Below are positions 1-13,629 of a stretch of DNA of 64,000 bases, piece by piece. Below the pieces are notes generated by a model, which saw nothing but the letters and a program-made list of their open reading frames with translations, did not search any database and was not told where the DNA came from. The position numbers and the translations under genes are program-made. The first letter of the stretch is position 1; every line of letters begins with the position of its first letter. This stretch comes from Phytoseiulus persimilis. Lineage: Eukaryota; Arthropoda; Arachnida; Mesostigmata; Phytoseiidae. Where the stretch lies: assembly GCA_037576195.1 (NCBI GenBank), contig CM075102.1, forward strand, positions 1,674,001 through 1,738,000, read 5' to 3'.

Positions 1-2188
1 AGATGCACTCCTATCAGATGAATCGGGTCTACCCCTCAATCGGAGCGAGTGAGTCCTATCCGGAGAGAACACTCCAATTGAAAGCGAGTCACTTGAGCTC
101 TCTGAGAAACTACTTTGAGTTTCAACTCGGAACCATTTACTGCTGCTGTGTGCCCACGGAGCCACGTAGCACCTCCGGGAAGCTAGGAGTGAGTTCATGG
201 TTGAACGGACGGAGGAATGCAATTTCCTTCCCATCATACTCCTTCGTGATGCTCCGATGGTTCCGCTCCAGTGATTGAGAGTGTGCACGAGCAAAAATTG
301 AAACGATATGTTCCCTCTGAAGAATGAAATCATGGAGAGTGTGGACCTAGTTCTGGATCAAAGAGACGAAGAAGAACACCAAGAAATTCCTTGATACCCG
401 TACAGACGATGGAATCGATTCTATGCTCCAATAGTATACAAATGAGTGTACAAATGGTCACTCAGTGACCATGGGTCACGAAGTCAAATATGTATCCACC
501 CGATACCACGGACAGTTTCAGGTCCTCGTGAAAGTATGTCATTTTCCAAACCGAACAAAAATAATACGTATTATATGTTAGTGGAACGGGTTGCTCGGAA
601 AAACTATCGGATGAACTCCTACATCCATGGAAGCGATATTTGCTTCCCGGTATCCTCGTTGACGGGGAGGATCTCGGGCGGTCCGGATGACGCTGGGAGT
701 CGCCCGCGAAGAGATCAAAAATCTCGCCTGTCTCATATTTGCCTGGGACAGAATGGAAACCTGGCACCCTTAATTTTTTTAATAGGAATATCCACGGATG
801 TCTACGCTAGGAATGTCCATCCTACGATGAAATACTGGAATGGCCCCGTTTACGGATTCGTGGCGGTCCCAGAATAGGGGCGATATTGAAGTTCTGTTTG
901 CTACGAGAGTTTCATGATTTTTCAGCGGCTCTGAGAAGGAAACTCAAATATGACGAGAATTCTATTCGTGGCGCTCGCACAGCGCAATCCAGGGAGAAAT
1001 TGGGGAACTCGATTGGATGCGGCCGGCCACTCTCCTTCGGAATCGATGCCGATGGCTTTGAGAACTGGAAAAAGAAAATTTGAGCAGAGAAACAGCATTT
1101 GAGCTTCTCGCATTCGATTCCTCTAGGTGTTTCTCCGCGAATATAATCCTGGTCGTCTTTCTCCTTCTTCCTGGAATATCAGAGGAAAAAAACGCGAGAC
1201 CTCTGGCGCAAACAGAACTCCAATAACTTTCCGATCCTTAATTCTTCAGGCATTCGTAGTCAGGCAGAAGAAATTGCCCTCTACCGGAAACCAGGACCAG
1301 GTACGCAAAGGCAGGATGTTTGATTTTTCAAATGTTCTTGACTGAAGTCTCTTTACACGTAAGGTACCCTCATAGAGCGTTTATCTCGATGGAACATTTC
1401 GTGATGAGCCAAACTTGGGCTGAACATGAGAGGTGCCATTCACATCCTCAGGCATTTTCACAGACGCTGGACCGCATTCCAACAGTGACACCAACTCTGG
1501 CATCCACGCTGCTTACCACACTGATTTCAGAACTGCGTCGTCAAAAAGGTGGAATCCGGGAATGTCTTGAAAAAAATATTGGTGCACCGATTTCAGAAGT
1601 ATCCGTCTAGTTATCTTACTTCCGCTGCATTCGTGTCCAGGGTCGGAGAACCCGCTCCTTGGATACATGAAGCCTGTTCTCCCCCTATCGATAACTGACA
1701 AGCTAGGAGAACAGCACTGGGAAGACAACGATGGAAAACCGTGCATTCCCTTCCTCCCCGATGCCACTCCGCGATGATCTATCTCATTGCGCTCCGAGAC
1801 GAGTCAGATGTGCGCAATCTCGACCCGATGTCACCGACTCGAAGAAACTTATTCCATCACGCGAGCGGTCATTGTGTGCAACGATTGACAGGCTCTCCAG
1901 CAGGAATTGCCTAGGAGCCCATTCTCTCTCAATATACAGTGCTGCTCCGATCATGCCCGGAATCGCTCCGACTCACACTGCAACACTCGAGTCTTTCCTA
2001 TGCCAGCGCTGCCGGCTTCTGCACGGCGGATGGGGCGTGTTGTGAGCTGTGACGCTTTCTGTCAGCGGCCAGGTGGGGAGCTCAAGTCGCCTCTATGGCG
2101 TGTTCTGCATGGCCGCTAAGAATCGACACGATTGAGCCAGAAAGGGACCCATCAGCGGATTTCGAAGATCCCGCGAGAGCTTTTCATT
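1..2188. other. No recognisable gene; flank 3' of the mGluR-like gene
   Basis: Only short overlapping open frames occur here on both strands. None shows a family motif, a convincing exon with flanking splice sites, or an RNA gene. On the minus strand this is the sequence downstream of the receptor stop codon at 2189-2191, so part of it is presumably that gene's 3' untranslated region. I found no clear AATAAA close to the stop. Confidence 0.5.
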
Positions 2189-3305
2189 TCATTCGACTTT
2201 CAGAGGAGTTTCGTCCTCAGATGAATCGTCAATGAGCATCATGTCTCCCAGACCGAAAGCGTTCTCTTGCTGTTGTTCTTGTTTCTGTTCCTCGTCGGGA
2301 CTACCCTCGGGAGGGGTACACCTTTCACATGAGACTCGTCGCTTTGGTGTGATGCTGCCATTCTTTTTGCACAGGTCAACGATGTTATCTCTCGATGCGA
2401 TTTCGCGGTGCAGCCCGATGCCCTGGTCGAGAGACAGCCGATGCGCGAAGAACCGATTCCTGTTTCGCTCCTGGTCCCTCGTGTGGTCCAGCGAACGCTT
2501 CTGGTTGGGTGACTTGCGCACCGGGCTCTCTTTGTCCTTGCTCACCACGGCCCGATAGGACAGCTTCGACGGGTAAGGCTGGTTGTAAAACCAATCGTAC
2601 CGGAAGGGCTCGTGGTGGAACCGCCGCTTCTCTGTCTCATCGTGGCCATGAGCTCGCGTCTGCTTCGAAGCATTCAGCTGAAGCGATGCGTCCTCCTTCT
2701 TCTTGAACCTCGGCTTCTTCTCGTGACCTTCGCTCACCGTCTGTTCAGGCTCCGAAGTCTCGCCGCTTTCGGACACGGTCTTGAACCTCGAGGAAGCTGG
2801 TTGACCCTGATCCACAGAAAGGCGATAGCTCCTAGTGAAATCGCGAGCTCGATCCGCATCCGGCGTTTGAGGCAGGTAGCAAGTCGGATAAGGCCTGGAT
2901 GTCTTCCGTTGTACGGGGATGACGCTCTCATACGTGTTCTCGCTGTTCGCGGATTTCTGGGTGTCGAGGTTCTCGGAATTCGTCACGGAGTTGTTATCGG
3001 AGTCAAATTGGTTGAAGCGCGACATCGAGTTTGCGTAGATTCCATCCTGTTCCCCGGAACTCTGAGTCGACACTATGGCGTGACTCGATAGAGGCGAAAC
3101 CCCACCGCAGCTTGCTGTGTTGACTTGATCATCGATGAATCGATTGAGATTGAACGTCGGATCGGAATTAGGTGTACGTGACAACCTTCTGTCGAGATTC
3201 TGCGCAAGCTTCACCGCGCTGGTCTTCCTCATATGCTCTCCGATTTTCTTCTTCGTTGATGAGCTATGACTGTAGCGCTTTTTCTCGGGCCGTAGTTTTA
3301 TGGTC
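2189..3305 (-). CDS. Last exon of the mGluR-like gene: long disordered C-terminal tail
   Basis: This exon joins the TM7 exon by a phase-2 splice: donor after 3393, intron 3392-3306 (87 nt), acceptor after the tract ending TTCCAG. The junction reads ISRGTIKLRPEKK. It encodes about 371 residues rich in Ser, Arg, Lys, Glu and Gln, with basic clusters (KLRPEKKRY, STKKKIGEH), a Gln/Glu patch (EEQKQEQQQEN) and the terminus ETPLKVE. I recognise no domain. Taken alone it looks like a separate ORF beginning with TTG, but there is no ATG start, an in-frame stop lies just upstream, and the splice fits, so it is read as the receptor tail. No clear C-terminal PDZ ligand is seen. Confidence 0.8.
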
Positions 3306-6300
3306 CTGGAAGAATCGTCACGTCGCGTTGACAAGAGGGCGAATCATGGCTTTAGCTTTCATATGTTTGGAAGTATCGCTTTCGAAAATTACCCCCGGCT
3401 GATTGGTGAAGGTGAGTCTCCGGTGTTGTAAATCGAGGATTTGAAACTAGAACTGTCCTGCGCTCCGATATGCATCCGCATGTTGTCCGTGAGTTGACGG
3501 AAAACACTCGGTTGGTTCTTCTCGGGATGGAACACGATTATGTAAACCTGAAGGTGTACATCAATGATTTGATAGCTCGGGGAATCATTCTCCCGGGACC
3601 TCAGCTATTCGGGATGGAAATCGGACACGTGAGGAGGCGTGCTAGGTCAAAGCTCCACACAAACGGGAAGGACTGCAGAGTTTCCAGGTATTCTGCGCGC
3701 TCACCTTGTGGAAGAACATTAGGGTCAGAGCGACGTGGGCCGTCGAGCTCAGCGACAAAGCGAAAGCTACTGACTTGTAAGGCGAGCCGAAGTAAATGGC
3801 TAGGAACGAGATCCATATCACGACCGTTGCATACATCGTGAAACCTGCGAAGAGGATTCAGTTTCAGTTCTATTTTTGAGAGACTGAGTTGGAAGTTTGG
3901 GCATCGTTCGCCTCCAACGTTCTATCAATTCATGGGGACAGATGGTGGATAAGTGCGTGGCTAGTTTCTCGGTTCTCGCGGGGAGAGGAAGTATCCGTGG
4001 ACTCATCTATGCATTCATCCATACATCAATGGATTGACGGACCGTGATGAATGAATAATGCCGAAACTCTAGCATTCCAGTGCTATCTCGCGTTTCCACA
4101 GCCTGTCAGTGGGAAATGCGCGATGGTCCGGCCGCGCAGAGAATTAGCCGCAGAGGAGCGGCAAGCCTAATTTTGAACGTTTCAAAGTGATGTGATGATT
4201 ATGAATTCCGAAACGAGTTCATTGTGCCGCGTAATTCCGAATTGATCTCTGAGTCACCGTATGGAGTGTCGGAAATCACTCGATATAGAGAAGAATCCCG
4301 TCAAGTCAAGAGATACTCAGACAAACGAATGAACTACGAGACAGTAGTCTCAACGGAGACGTCTGTCCATTCTCATCTGCGTTTCCTCGCAGAAGATGGA
4401 TCATCCTAGATCGCGAGATTTTCTCAGAATCGGTGCTCTATACGTCTCCTGTTTCATGATTTCACGCGAGATTGCGCCCAAAAACCAGGCTATTCACTCT
4501 TAAACTGCAAGTGGATTCGTTCGAGGCTGATCCCAGCTCTCCTGATCCCCGATTCTCGCAACCCACGCTGTAAAGTCGCTTCACCACAGCATACTCACAA
4601 GCTCAGAGGGTAATTCTCATGGCGCTCTTCCCCGCCTTGTGACGGAAATCTACTTGACCTCTTTTCGGGGAAGACGGCGAAGCAGGAATTTTGCAAAGCA
4701 GCTCACCGATCAACTTGGCTTCGTTGAAGTTTTCAGGCACGTTCCTAGTTTTCACAGCATATGCTGTGCAGAGGATGATGAGGAGGAAATTGAAGGCAAG
4801 CGGCAGCATGATCGAGAAGTGAGGCATTCGACACTGAAGGACGACTCGGTTCCAGTGAGGATAGTCGTGTTCCCATCCGGAAGGCAGGATGAGGTGCGTG
4901 CACGTCAGTATGATCACCTGGGAAACCAGATCCTGAGATTCGGCTTTTCGGAACAATGTTGCCGCGTTTGCGCACGTTTGGAATATGGGAACGATTGACA
5001 CCGTCTTCGAGGGAAACAAGTCGATCTAGCGCATGATTCGTTCCACCGACCTGGATGAAGATCAGGATGCATGTTATGACGACCTGCGAGGTGGACGAGA
5101 GGAATCTCCTCGGCGGTGAGATGGCCATCGATCGTATATTGCCCAAAATCCGAGCGATTCTCACGGTTTTCACGAGCAAGGGTGCATAGATCATCGTCAG
5201 ACTGAATGGAGGCAGGACTCGGACGGCGAAACAGGAATAATCTGAAGGCTAGGGGCGATCAATCAATGGCAAAGTCACGTTTAGAGCCGAGCGAGGCTCC
5301 ACTGAGGATAATCGTGTTTTGCTCTAGCTGTGCCCAGCTTCACGCCGAGCTAGAACAAGTTCAATTGAGGGCCCGTGTTCTGGGCGCGAGCTTTGCGGCA
5401 GCTCACCTTGAAGAGGAATGCGAGCGACGTCCCATGGGACATGGCCATACCGACGAGAATGATGTACGACAGCTCGCGCGTGGACGATTTCACGACCGGC
5501 GTAGAGTTATGCTGGATGAAAATCAAGGTCACTACGCAAGTGGTGGCGACTCCGACGCTTGCGACTGCGATCACGAGCAGCGCGGGCGAATCGTTCCAAT
5601 GAATGTATTCCTCAGGGATCGCGTAGCAACCTGGGGGAGGAAAAACGGGATCGAGGACACAAGTCAACCTTCGTGGGCAAGAGATCGTGATAGCGATCGA
5701 CAAGCTCATCGCTCAAACGAAAATCGAAGAGGTGTTACGCGGCTTGTCCTCACCGGTCAGATTCACGTTGGGAGCGAATCCTTTGGGACATTCCTCGCAC
5801 GTAAACTCATCTCGTATGAACTGGGTTTGTTTGCATGACAAACATTTCCAGCAACAATCTCCTGGCCACCAGACACTCTGCGGAATATCAATGTATTCAG
5901 GGCGAGCGGAGCTTGGGCCTGAGGTCGCCGCCATGAATATTTATTCAGTGCTGCCTCATGGATTGGCCCATCCATCGAAAGATGGAATAAATCGGGAATT
6001 CTCAGCAGACGACCGAGGCGTCCGGGAGAAGATGAACATCGACTATTTGCAGTCGGTGGACTCGACCCGGATTCAATTGATAACGTTCTCACCGAGCAAG
6101 GTTCAAGTGCCCCTGATTACTGGATATTCACGTCACCTTGATCTGTCCTTTTTCACACGGCTTACTGCATATCGACTCTGGGAGGTTGCGCGACCCGCCC
6201 TTGAAAACTGGGTCTTCCCAGAGTTGTAACCCGTTTTTCCAGGTCCCAATTTGCACGTAGTCATACGACCTCTCCTTGACCTATATTCAAAGCGAGCGTT

Positions 6301-8800
6301 TCTAAGATGACAGTGTTTGTAGTCCCTCCATTTCCCCAGGGACAAGAGTATATGAATGTGATCGAATCGAGCGGGATTTTTGGGGACTTGCTAATTTCCT
6401 ATCTTTACCGCTAACGAGAAGCCTATGATGAGTCGAGGATTCTCACTTTTCTGAAGTTGTAAATATTGTAGACCCCGACTGGATTTACTCGGATCGTTTC
6501 CGTTGCGTTCACTGCAAGTGGCGGCCACGGAAAAGTCGTCTGGTTGAGGTACGACACGAAAGCCGAGGCGTTCAAATGCATCTTCGAGACACACTCATCG
6601 GTCTTATTTTCGGAGCAGTGATCTTCAATCATTCGATGGAGACCTTCGGCTACGAGGTATATCGATCGCCGGAGATAGTCAAGCTTGGGATCCTCTCGGT
6701 AGGAACCGTCACTCAGAGTTTCGTTCCCTGCAATGAAAAGCTCCTGATCTTCGAACGAATTAATGGCTCCGCTTCGCGTAGCAGGGGGCTCAGAGCCAAA
6801 GACCCCTCGAGTTCGATACCCAGTTACCGAACACGATATTCGGGACGTCACTGTGGGCTGCGAAATATATTCGAACGGGAGATGGGTCTGGTAAGTTCCC
6901 CGAGATGGAGAAGTTGAGTTGGGATCAGGCGGCGCTAATGGGGGTTCGAGGAGCCACGACGAGATCTCTCCACTCTCGATTATGAGTGAGAGCAAAGCTC
7001 ACGAATATGACGGAGTCAATCATCGATCATAAATGGAACAATCATGACCATGGGGTTTTCTAGAAACAAATTATGCATATCCCATCTGTTTGTATGTCAT
7101 ACTGCTTCACACTCCGATGATCATTGGTATGGTCGATGGATCATTCTCTCGATCATTATTAGTATCGTCATCATCAAATGGGAATATCTGGTCTTCTTCC
7201 CGATCCGATAACTTTTCCGTGCGTGAACATGAGTAAGATGACGTTTCGCGAATTCGACAGCTGATCTGGAATTTCACACTCACCGGTACACCAGCGATGG
7301 TATTTCAGAACCTTCGGTGAGTCGTTCCGCCCGGCGAGTGTACATCGGAATTTGTCTTCCCAGAACTCTCTGAACCAGGGGTTGTAGGTGTTGCTCTCCG
7401 GACGGAGTTTCTTGAAATACTCTTTGAAGTGACTGTCGAGTGGATGTGGGAAGCTGAGTGTCATACATCCCTCGGCAACGTCTTCCAAGGACTGCACAAC
7501 GGACGGATCAGTGCCCCAGCTGTCGCTGTGATCGTGTAACAGAACGGATTAGCTCTGGAACGCTCCAAAGAATAGAGATCAAAAGATTTCAACGGGTCAT
7601 ATCTCGATTCACTGACCTAGCTAGAATGAGGAACTTTTGTGATGCGTTGAGGTACTTAAGGGTGTGCAAGAACCTCATGAGGATAGTTTTCTCGAGGTAA
7701 GCAACGATCACGCGGGCTCCGGTCGGTCGGACGGCGTTCATCATTTTCCTGACGGTCGTTTCATAATCACTCTGTCGTGATCGGGGCGAGAGCACATACT
7801 TCTGAGCCACGCATATCCCGTTGGAGTAAGCCTTTGCTTTGAACCGCTCGATTCCCCCTGGCCCATAATCGTCGTCTGGAACGGCGACAGATCATCAACA
7901 CATTGTTGCCATGAGTTATTCGCAAATCCCTTCGGTAGAATTTGAGATTGTCGAAAGCATCGATATGGTTCTTAAAGTGGGCCGCGTCGATGTTTCGCGC
8001 CGCACCGAGAAATGAGAAAATCGAATCCCGAGCGCGTGGACGGCATGTGGCCACACGAGATCGCGGCGCGGAACGGTAAATTTGTGAAAGCTGGTTGAGC
8101 ACTCACCGTCCGAGTAGATCGTGTAAACATAGGTCCAATTGAAGCGTATCAGGATGTCCAACATTGCCTGGCTCTGGTAATCATCGTTCGGAATGATCGA
8201 GAGGAAATATTTCGAATATTCTGTGGCAATTTTGGCCGTTGCCGAGTAGCCGATCTGTGGAATGCCGAACAGCTGGAGCAGGTTCTGCACCTGCGTAGTG
8301 CCGGTGCACGTGGCAGGGCCCAGAACCGAGATGAGGTTACGACGCTTCTCCGGAACCGTGCACTTCTTCAAACTATATGTTTCGATACTGTGAGATTGAC
8401 TCCATGGATACGGGGTCTCCTGGTAGTCGCTGTCGTGCCAAACCGAGGCTCGAATATAGTTTATTGTCTGCTCCAATGCTATGGGAGGGTAGTTGCACGA
8501 GTCGCGAATGTGTATGCCCAACGTCGTGTTCGGGAGTATGTCCTGCCTCGAGTTGATTTCGTGAACGGTTTTCAAGGCCATTTCCACACGCTGAATTCCT
8601 TCCTGCTCGAGGATCTTGCCGCATCTCAAAGGATCGGTCAGGTTGGGCTCGGCGTGAACCGGAACGATCAGGCCGAGGAGGAAATCTTCCGGATCCACTG
8701 ATTTGTAGAAGTAACTGATGCTCACCATTTCGTCATAGGCGGCAATTAGTTGAGCGTCGACGAGGATTGCCAGCCTCACCGCCCAGTGAAGTAGGTGCAT
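2189..8800 (-). CDS. Metabotropic glutamate receptor-like class C GPCR, 12 coding exons
   Basis: Plasma-membrane class C receptor with a Venus-flytrap ligand domain, cysteine-rich domain, seven membrane helices and a long cytoplasmic tail. Coding exons (minus strand): 8800-8107, 7875-7617, 7525-7284, 6727-6447, 6280-6137, 5877-5754, 5630-5407, 5248-5051, 4917-4707, 3844-3705, 3547-3393, 3305-2189. All introns are GT-AG, phases match at every junction, and the sum is 3789 nt (1262 residues). Visible marks: GIQRVE, QVQNLLQLFGIPQIGYSAT and RFNWTYV in exon 1; CCWKC and DEFTCEEC in exon 6; STRELSYI after TM2; NFNEAKLIGFTMY before TM6; VYIIVFHPEKN after TM7. The final exon adds about 370 low-complexity, Ser/Lys/Glu-rich tail residues. 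The ATG at 8800 is the first in frame; an earlier 5' exon is possible. The ligand pocket departs from vertebrate mGluRs, so the ligand is uncertain. Confidence 0.93.
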
Positions 8801-11800
8801 CTTAGTTTCGAGTTCCCCTTGGGTTCAGGAACCTGAAAGGAGGGCGCGGATGCATTTCGCTGAATCGAGCCTTTCCTCAGAGAGGAACATTCCCCCGGGA
8901 GCAAGGAATGCAACGGAACCAGTGATTGGCCTCAGCCCCTACCGCCCAGTCCCCTCCCCCTCTGAGATTCATAGACGACCATACACGGTCCTGAGCATGG
9001 AAAGCTCGACCGCTGACCACGAGACGATATCTGTGAAACTCTAGAACATTCGGTGTCGCCGCCGCCGCCACCGCCGCAACTCGTCGACCCTAATCTCACT
9101 CATCGGCGTTGAAGATCCGCATAACTCAAACTGGACATTGTTGGATGCTCTATCCCAGAAATCCTGACCGGCGGCAGCGCGGAACCATTGAATGCTGTCT
9201 GCGGTTCTCCTGCAGCTGCACTCAAATTTGTCTTCGATACTTCAGAAACGTCAACACGACCGGTGAAGCCTCTTGGGTGTTTCCAATGATTTCCTCCTCA
9301 GCAGCGATGGAATGAAAAGCGGAGCAAGAAAACGCTCATAGGATCCTCTTGAATCTCGAGTGTCAACGCAATGGGGAGCCCAGACCTCATCTGAATCTCA
9401 GGATTTCATTTCGTACACCTTTGTCACTGTCAGTTGTAAAAGGAGCCCGGTTCTAATCGGGAGAGGGAAGCTAAGAGGGGAAAAGCCATCACCACCACCA
9501 TGTCCCCCGGGGTAATCCCGGAAAACTGAAGGAGGAAATCCGCACGATGAATTTCTTAGACTTTGCAGCGAACTGTTTGCGCTTACAAAGAGCTTCCAGC
9601 TTCCTCGAAACGGTCGCACCACCACGGAAGGCTGAGATCGGCATGAGCGGCACGAAGATGAGTAGCTTTGCTTCTGAGCATCTGGGATGGATTTGTATTC
9701 GAGGCAATCGATATCGTGTATCATTGCCTCGGTGATGCTTTGAAGCTGGGCGGTAGCAAGTTCCGGGTGACAGGTGGGGCGAGGGTTATCGGAGGAGGGA
9801 AGCACTTTGTTGAGCTTCCGTTCGAGTTGGAGCTCGCCGCGGCCCGACAGGACATTCGGTGTATATTTTTTTTTCTCCCCGCTGTCCGCGACAGCAAATG
9901 TTGCGCACTGATTCAAATGAGTCCAGCCCTACACCACGTTCAAGTTTTGCGGAGTGAAACCGTACTCCCGCCGTATTCGGTGTTTCCAACTTCGAATCAC
10001 GGGAGATTGTCCTGCGATGAAGCGGCCGTCGTGCTGACGACCGATCATACGATCATCCAGGATAACGCGCATGCCGGGATAGAGGTAGCCGAGCTCAGGG
10101 ATGGCCGCCAGTTCTGATGGAGCTAAGTGTTGCTTCCGAAACGTCGTTTTGGTTCTGATCGAATGATAAATCGTAGTTCTCAGGCACGATTCGGCTTGGG
10201 GAATCACTTATAGAAGAATAACTCCCGGGCGGCGCTCGAAACGAGTGTTTTTGCCGATACAGCCGAGGAGAAACCTTTCACTGTCAAACACCCTCCGATG
10301 AATGTCGAGACACAGACGGACATGTCCTCCATCTGCAGAAATCGCGTACCTCGGTGGGAGCTTCGGCAACGAGCAATATCGCGCATCGAAAGCGAACACC
10401 TCATGGTTCGGGAACCGATATTTCGTTGTCGAATTCATGTTCTAGATTCCTCAAGGCCGGGATGAATGACATTTGCTCTCTCGTCTGCTCGCCCCGGTTC
10501 CGTCTAACGTACCGCCCTCGCTGGAGACCTCGAAACCGGCAGAAGGACGCAGTACAGAACCATCCCGAGTTTTTCGCGACGTCGGCGACGATGCTGGGAT
10601 CGACGCCATCCAATCACTCATCAATAAAGCTCCCATATGGCCGGACATTTATCTTTCGAAAAACTGGCTCTCGTCCGGCGGGAAGACTGCCCGAAACCGG
10701 ACAGCGAAGCGGACATGCAAACATGGGACTTTCTTCAGATAAATTCAGCATGTAGGAGTATTCAATGAGAACCTCTCTGATCGGATTAGCTTCGGTATCT
10801 TCACGGGCTTTTCATTCGTTGGAAAGCAGGTCAGCATAAAATGTATTGATAAGAGCCTCTCAAAGTTCGATCGCGACAAGCTATGTCTCCTGGCCGGAAA
10901 GAGGTTCTTGTACATGGAGAAGGATCGACGAGGGCGCCAAAGGGCATCACCTCGAGCTCGGAGTACACTCCGCGATGTTTTGAAACTCCGTTAAGACATT
11001 CAGTACACAACCCCGCAAATGAAGCTGTCGAAAGAGCGCTCCTCACTCTTCCCTCGCCCCCGGAAAAGTTTCGCCCCCAGTTGTCCGAGAACCATCGAGT
11101 GTTGCGGAGTGAAAACTCATTCGGAACAATGGTCGACCGCTCGATCTGTCAGCCTGAAAACCGTTTTTTTTTCACGGTTGCTCAAGAAGACCGGACGAAC
11201 GGACGCAGAAGGGAAAATGGGAGTTCTAGTCATCAGGGATTAGTTCACGATTCGAACTACATGATTGAGTGTTAATGTTTCGGAGCTAGCTCGTTGAGAT
11301 AGCTTTCTCCTTGCTCGCGACAGAATGGAAGGGCACTTGGGCGGCTGCGGGAGCATTCCAAACATTGTCCGCGGCGGAGAAGATCCAAAGGCGGCAGACA
11401 TCACTCACATCGAATGTTCATTGAATCGAGATTGGAATGATCGATCGAGGTCTCAACGTCTCGGGCAGATTTTGAGAGTGAGATGAAATTTTCAAAAAAT
11501 CCCTCGGTACGTTACGGTGACACAGCTCAGTGAGTGTTGGCAATACGAAGTTGCTCACTTGGCTTCGGAATATGCCGGGCGCATGAGGCGATCCGTAGCA
11601 CACGTGCAGGCGCGCCTTGGATGCCGTCCTGAGCAGGAGGTCAAGCTTCGAAAATGGTTTTTGCCGTCCTCTACGGGTAAAGGTCAGAGAAGCTCTCTCA
11701 GGCTGCGAGGGACTGACTCACGGTACCCAAGCCCGGCAGGGAGAAAAACATCGAATCCACTAATGGCGCTGTTCCTGAATGTCTCAGTGGTCCGCAGGGC

Positions 11801-11893
11801 CTGTTGAGCGAGCCTCCGGGTCGTTGAGGGGAGCAGAGTTATAACTGTCGTCGAGTTCGTAATGCGGACCACCATTTAGCGAATATGAACCAA

Positions 11894-12282
11894 TTATGGT
11901 GTCCGCCCAGTCGCGTTGCTGAGCCCCATCCGCCTATATTTAGGTGCCAACGATTCCGGCCGTAGTTGTAACGGCATTTTAATACTGGCACTCATGACAA
12001 TCATGAACGACTGTCTCGCGACAAATCGCTCGTGGCCAGGCATCCCGTCGAACGCGCGGCGCAGAAGGCGCATAGCTAGTGCTGATAGGTATGTTCCAAC
12101 GAATCGTTCCGAGACACAATTTATCGAAGTGCAATCCCGCCAGGAGTCGAATCGTGTCGATCTGGCAGACTGGACCCCTGTGGACGATTCGCCCCTCATC
12201 GGACCGTCAACTGAGTCGGGAGCGACTTACCACACCAGTAAACCACGATTAGGTTGTTCTGCAACGTGAACTCCACGGCCAT
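11894..12282 (-). CDS. Candidate two-exon coding fragment, unidentified
   Basis: A possible first exon runs from an ATG at 12282 to 12231 and ends at a GTAAGT donor. It encodes MAVEFTLQNNLIVVYWC. A second exon from 12081 (acceptor ending CCTATCAG) matches in phase and stays open to a stop at 11894. It encodes a basic segment (ALAMRLLRRAF) followed by a hydrophobic run (SFMIVMSASI). The intron would be 149 nt. I do not recognise the protein. It might be part of a small membrane protein or a decayed chemoreceptor, but the evidence is only splice phase plus composition, so it may not be a gene. Confidence 0.2.
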
Positions 12283-13629
12283 CGTTCACCATTTTGCCAA
12301 ACATCTCACAACCATCATCGCACGCACAGCAGAGCACTTGAAAAGCTGCGTCGCATCCGACGGTGGTATCGGATCCCGGTTTGTGGTTTCCAGAAGTCCC
12401 CTCTTGCGTCCTCTTTTTGTCCCGGGCTTTTTCAGCCCGTCGGACGGCACGTTTTTACGAACAGTGTTTCGCCGCTGCCGCAACTGCCGCTGTCGTTGCC
12501 AGCGCGGAGTACATTAATGAGTCTATCCGGACAACGGCTTCCCGTGTGTCAGCTGACGTCACACTTCCGAGCGGTCAACTGTATTTCTCGAAGCATCGCA
12601 TTCTCCAGATCGACAGATGCTCAATTCCGTTTTGAGCTCGATAGACGAGCTCCGCTGCGAGCAGCTTCCAAGCTCGGGCGGCGCCCGCGTCTCGCGCACA
12701 CCGCTTGCGGAATAATTCGACCTCCGTTCCTCAATTCGACCACCGGATACCGTGATCCTCGGGCGCACAGAGATTGGGATAGCACCGTCACAAAATGTAA
12801 CTCAAAGTAACCGAGTCGAAGCTTTCCTGAACCCGACCACGGCGGGTTCGTGACCAGAGGGAGGGAATCCAGTCGTGAGGGCCATGTCGGAACTTCGCGC
12901 CGGTAACTCGTTCTCCGTTCCTTTTCAGCCCTGAATCGTTTCGACGGAGCTCAAAAGTCAGGAGTTCAAAACAAACAGTGCGCCCAGCAGGTTGCGGCGC
13001 GACCTTGGATGCAGAAGGAAACACGCGTTCAGCACCACGTCAAGGACAACTGGTTACTTGCTTTCAGAGTGATCGCTTGTCCACAACAGACGAGCTTTCA
13101 GGAGAACTCATCCTGAACTCAGGTCGGTTGGGTGGACTGAATGATGTTCCCTTGACTCTCCCGAACTGATAATTCTCGGATTTATATTTCTCTCGACTCG
13201 TTGTGCGGACAAAGATATGGATCGAATATGACTTCTTTTCATTTCGGATCTATCCGAGCTTGAGTACGTCGAACATCGTTCGGAAGTCGAGGTGTACGCG
13301 CCGGTCCCGTGTGCTCAAGTTCGCGCCAAGGCAGGAGCCGGAGTCATCCCAAGCAGAGGAAGGTGGGTTGGAGCTAGTCTAGAGAAATCCAATCTGTGTC
13401 TAGTTTCATTGAAATATGTTAAAAAGACCCGCAATCTCGGATTCTCTGAAGGAGTGTGGTCCTCGTATCCATGGAATCCGTTCCACTTGAGAAGCTCACA
13501 TCAGAGATCGGACGCGGCCTGGTAGGCTCTCTTGTCATGATCGAATGAAACTGTGGTATACTCCGCTGTAGCGGAAATGAATCTCTCGCATTCTCCGCGA
13601 AAGGGAAAAAACGGTCTCCTGGGTGAGGC

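Noticed and set aside
9929..10613. Minus-strand frames suggesting a chemoreceptor gene
   Set aside because: Some hydrophobic stretches and possible acceptors exist, but no chain of exons in phase and no signature motif could be found.
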